In this document: positions 63,189-64,000 of the stretch, piece after piece
Layout of the letters: each line of letters starts with the position of its first letter
How positions within the stretch are numbered: the stretch's first letter is position 1
Source: Prevotellaceae bacterium UBA1743
Lineage (GTDB): Bacteria; Bacteroidota; Bacteroidia; Bacteroidales; Bacteroidaceae
Reading direction: 5' to 3'
DNA: 64,000 nucleotides
Assembly: GCA_002314945.1 (NCBI GenBank)
Contig: DCHV01000067.1
Location: 1-64,000, forward strand
Program-made: the position numbers and the translations under genes
Notes under the pieces: model-generated
What the model was told of the DNA's origin: nothing
Databases searched by the model: none
Seen by the model: the letters and a program-made list of their open reading frames with translations, nothing else

Positions 63189-64000
63189 TTATATTTTATG
63201 ATGCACATGGTTTCCTTCTACATACAGGGCACTGAATGGACGGGAAGGACACAAATTTTCACAAGCTCCGCACCCGATGCATTTCTCTTCGTTTACTACG
63301 GGTACTTTCTTTTCATTATTTCCATCGAGTGGCACCATCTGAATAGCGCCAAAGGGACATTTCCGAGCACAAAGGTCGCAATGGTCGGTGCCTTGGGCGG
63401 ATATGCAGTTTTCTCGCACCCATTTTGCTACACCCACTTGTGTCTCGGCACGCTCTTCCACTTCAATGGGAAGAATGGCGCTTGTAGGACATACTTGACT
63501 ACAGATGTTACATTCTGGACGGCAATATCCTCGCTCGTAACTTACCTCGGGTTGCATCAGACGATCAAAACTGGTGCTGGGACGCAATACGTTGTTGGGA
63601 CATGCATTGATGCAAAGTTGGCAAGCAGTACAATGAGTGGTCATGTGACGGGCTGAGATGGATCCTGGAGGTGTGATGAGTTTTTCTCTCTCTGGCTTGA
63701 TCTTCTTCTCGATGGCGGCAAATCCTCCATCTACAGTTTTCTCTTCTGCCTTTAATAAAGCCGACCCTGCCAAGAGAGCTGTGCCAGTAAGCATGGCTCT
63801 ACGTTCTGTGTCGGGTTGACGAATAGGACCAGATATTGCAATTCGCTTGCCGAATTGCATGGCATTCTGGTGGCAATGTTCCATACAATCGCCACATGTT
63901 ACACAGCGGCTCATGTCGATCTGGTGATTCTTGCTGTCGATACAGGATGCTTTGCAACTACGAGCGCAAAGACCACAATTGTTACATTTTTCCAAATCAA
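63189..64000 (-). CDS. Polyferredoxin, N-terminus beyond window
   Basis: The frame is open to the window edge, so the true start is to the right. The visible 270 residues carry six Fe-S motifs: CNNCGLCARSCKASC, CVTCGDCMEHCHQNAM, CTACQLCINACPNNVL, CNICSQVCPTSAI, CDLCARKCPFGAI and CIGCGACENLCPSRPF. Between the second and third is TERRAMLTGTALLAGSALL, a Tat-like or membrane stretch. This resembles NapH/MauN-type Fe-S proteins whose N-terminal membrane helices would lie outside. It would carry electrons across the membrane in partnership with the following aldo/keto reductase. An apparent TTG start at 63995 is not credible. Confidence 0.8.
   Translation of the reverse strand, partial: DLEKCNNCGLCARSCKASCIDSKNHQIDMSRCVTCGDCMEHCHQNAMQFGKRIAISGPIRQPDTERRAMLTGTALLAGSALLKAEEKTVDGGFAAIEKKIKPEREKLITPPGSISARHMTTHCTACQLCINACPNNVLRPSTSFDRLMQPEVSYERGYCRPECNICSQVCPTSAILPIEVEERAETQVGVAKWVRENCISAQGTDHCDLCARKCPFGAIQMVPLDGNNEKKVPVVNEEKCIGCGACENLCPSRPFSALYVEGNHVHHKI

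Overview
The window reads as a chromosome segment of a Bacteroidales bacterium, most likely Prevotella-like. The evidence is two SusC/SusD pairs, a fused lpxC-fabZ gene, LuxR regulators of the Bacteroides type, lipoproteins with short lipoboxes, and repeated TAnnTTTG -7 boxes placed 20-60 bases before start codons. The -7 boxes were used here to choose starts. No rRNA, tRNA or CRISPR array was recognised.

Bases 1-6990 are an accessory, mobile-element-scarred stretch. It holds the right end of an IS4-type element cutting into a gene for a bacterial-Ig surface protein, a small lipoprotein, an apparently orphan CXXX-repeat-peptide modification protein, two nested IS66 left ends with decayed tnpA/tnpB, a MITE-like 187-bp inverted-repeat element, an AAA ATPase, and a VirE/DUF3874-type ATPase with a small partner on the opposite strand. 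Bases 6995-14170 hold a TonB-dependent receptor (-), a large secreted CotH/lamin-tail protein (+) and a LuxR-type regulator (-).

Bases 14299-24003 are a compact plus-strand housekeeping run: purM, a 32-codon membrane mini-ORF, prfA, pyrF, lpxD, lpxC-fabZ, lpxA, a pRiA4b-ORF3-like gene, miaA and a Pif1-type helicase. It covers purine/pyrimidine synthesis, translation termination, lipid A synthesis and tRNA modification, with many 4-20 base overlaps. Bases 24056-40623 hold two consecutive triplets, each FAS1-like lipoprotein, SusC, SusD. Each triplet has its own promoter, and one strong terminator closes the set; this looks like a duplicated outer-membrane uptake or adhesion system. A secreted glycosidase-like gene follows on the minus strand.

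Bases 42923-50854 run asnA, amidase, MCE/MlaD protein, then dnaA, a nitroreductase fused to what looks like the C-terminal piece of a B12-dependent ribonucleotide reductase, folB, and a carboxyltransferase (OadA-like) whose biotinyl domain lacks the expected lysine. From 51523 to the end most genes are on the minus strand: cca-purU, then a long likely operon for Fe-S protein, aldo/keto reductase, MG2-like protein, NahK-like sugar kinase, NhaA, phosphopantetheinyl transferase and sulfide:quinone reductase-like flavoprotein. A small lipoprotein gene sits between on the plus strand.

The least explained structure lies between genes. Three arrays have CG dinucleotides spaced 11 (occasionally 10) bases apart (6857-6945, 40696-40750, 40982-41016). 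Two intergenic regions carry 9-bp tandem repeats arranged as long inverted repeats (40755-40882; 50930-51312, the latter three copies of one ~75-bp element). Most of these lie at convergent 3' ends. These arrays, the FAS1-SusCD duplication and the nitroreductase-NrdJ fusion are the best candidates for something undescribed.
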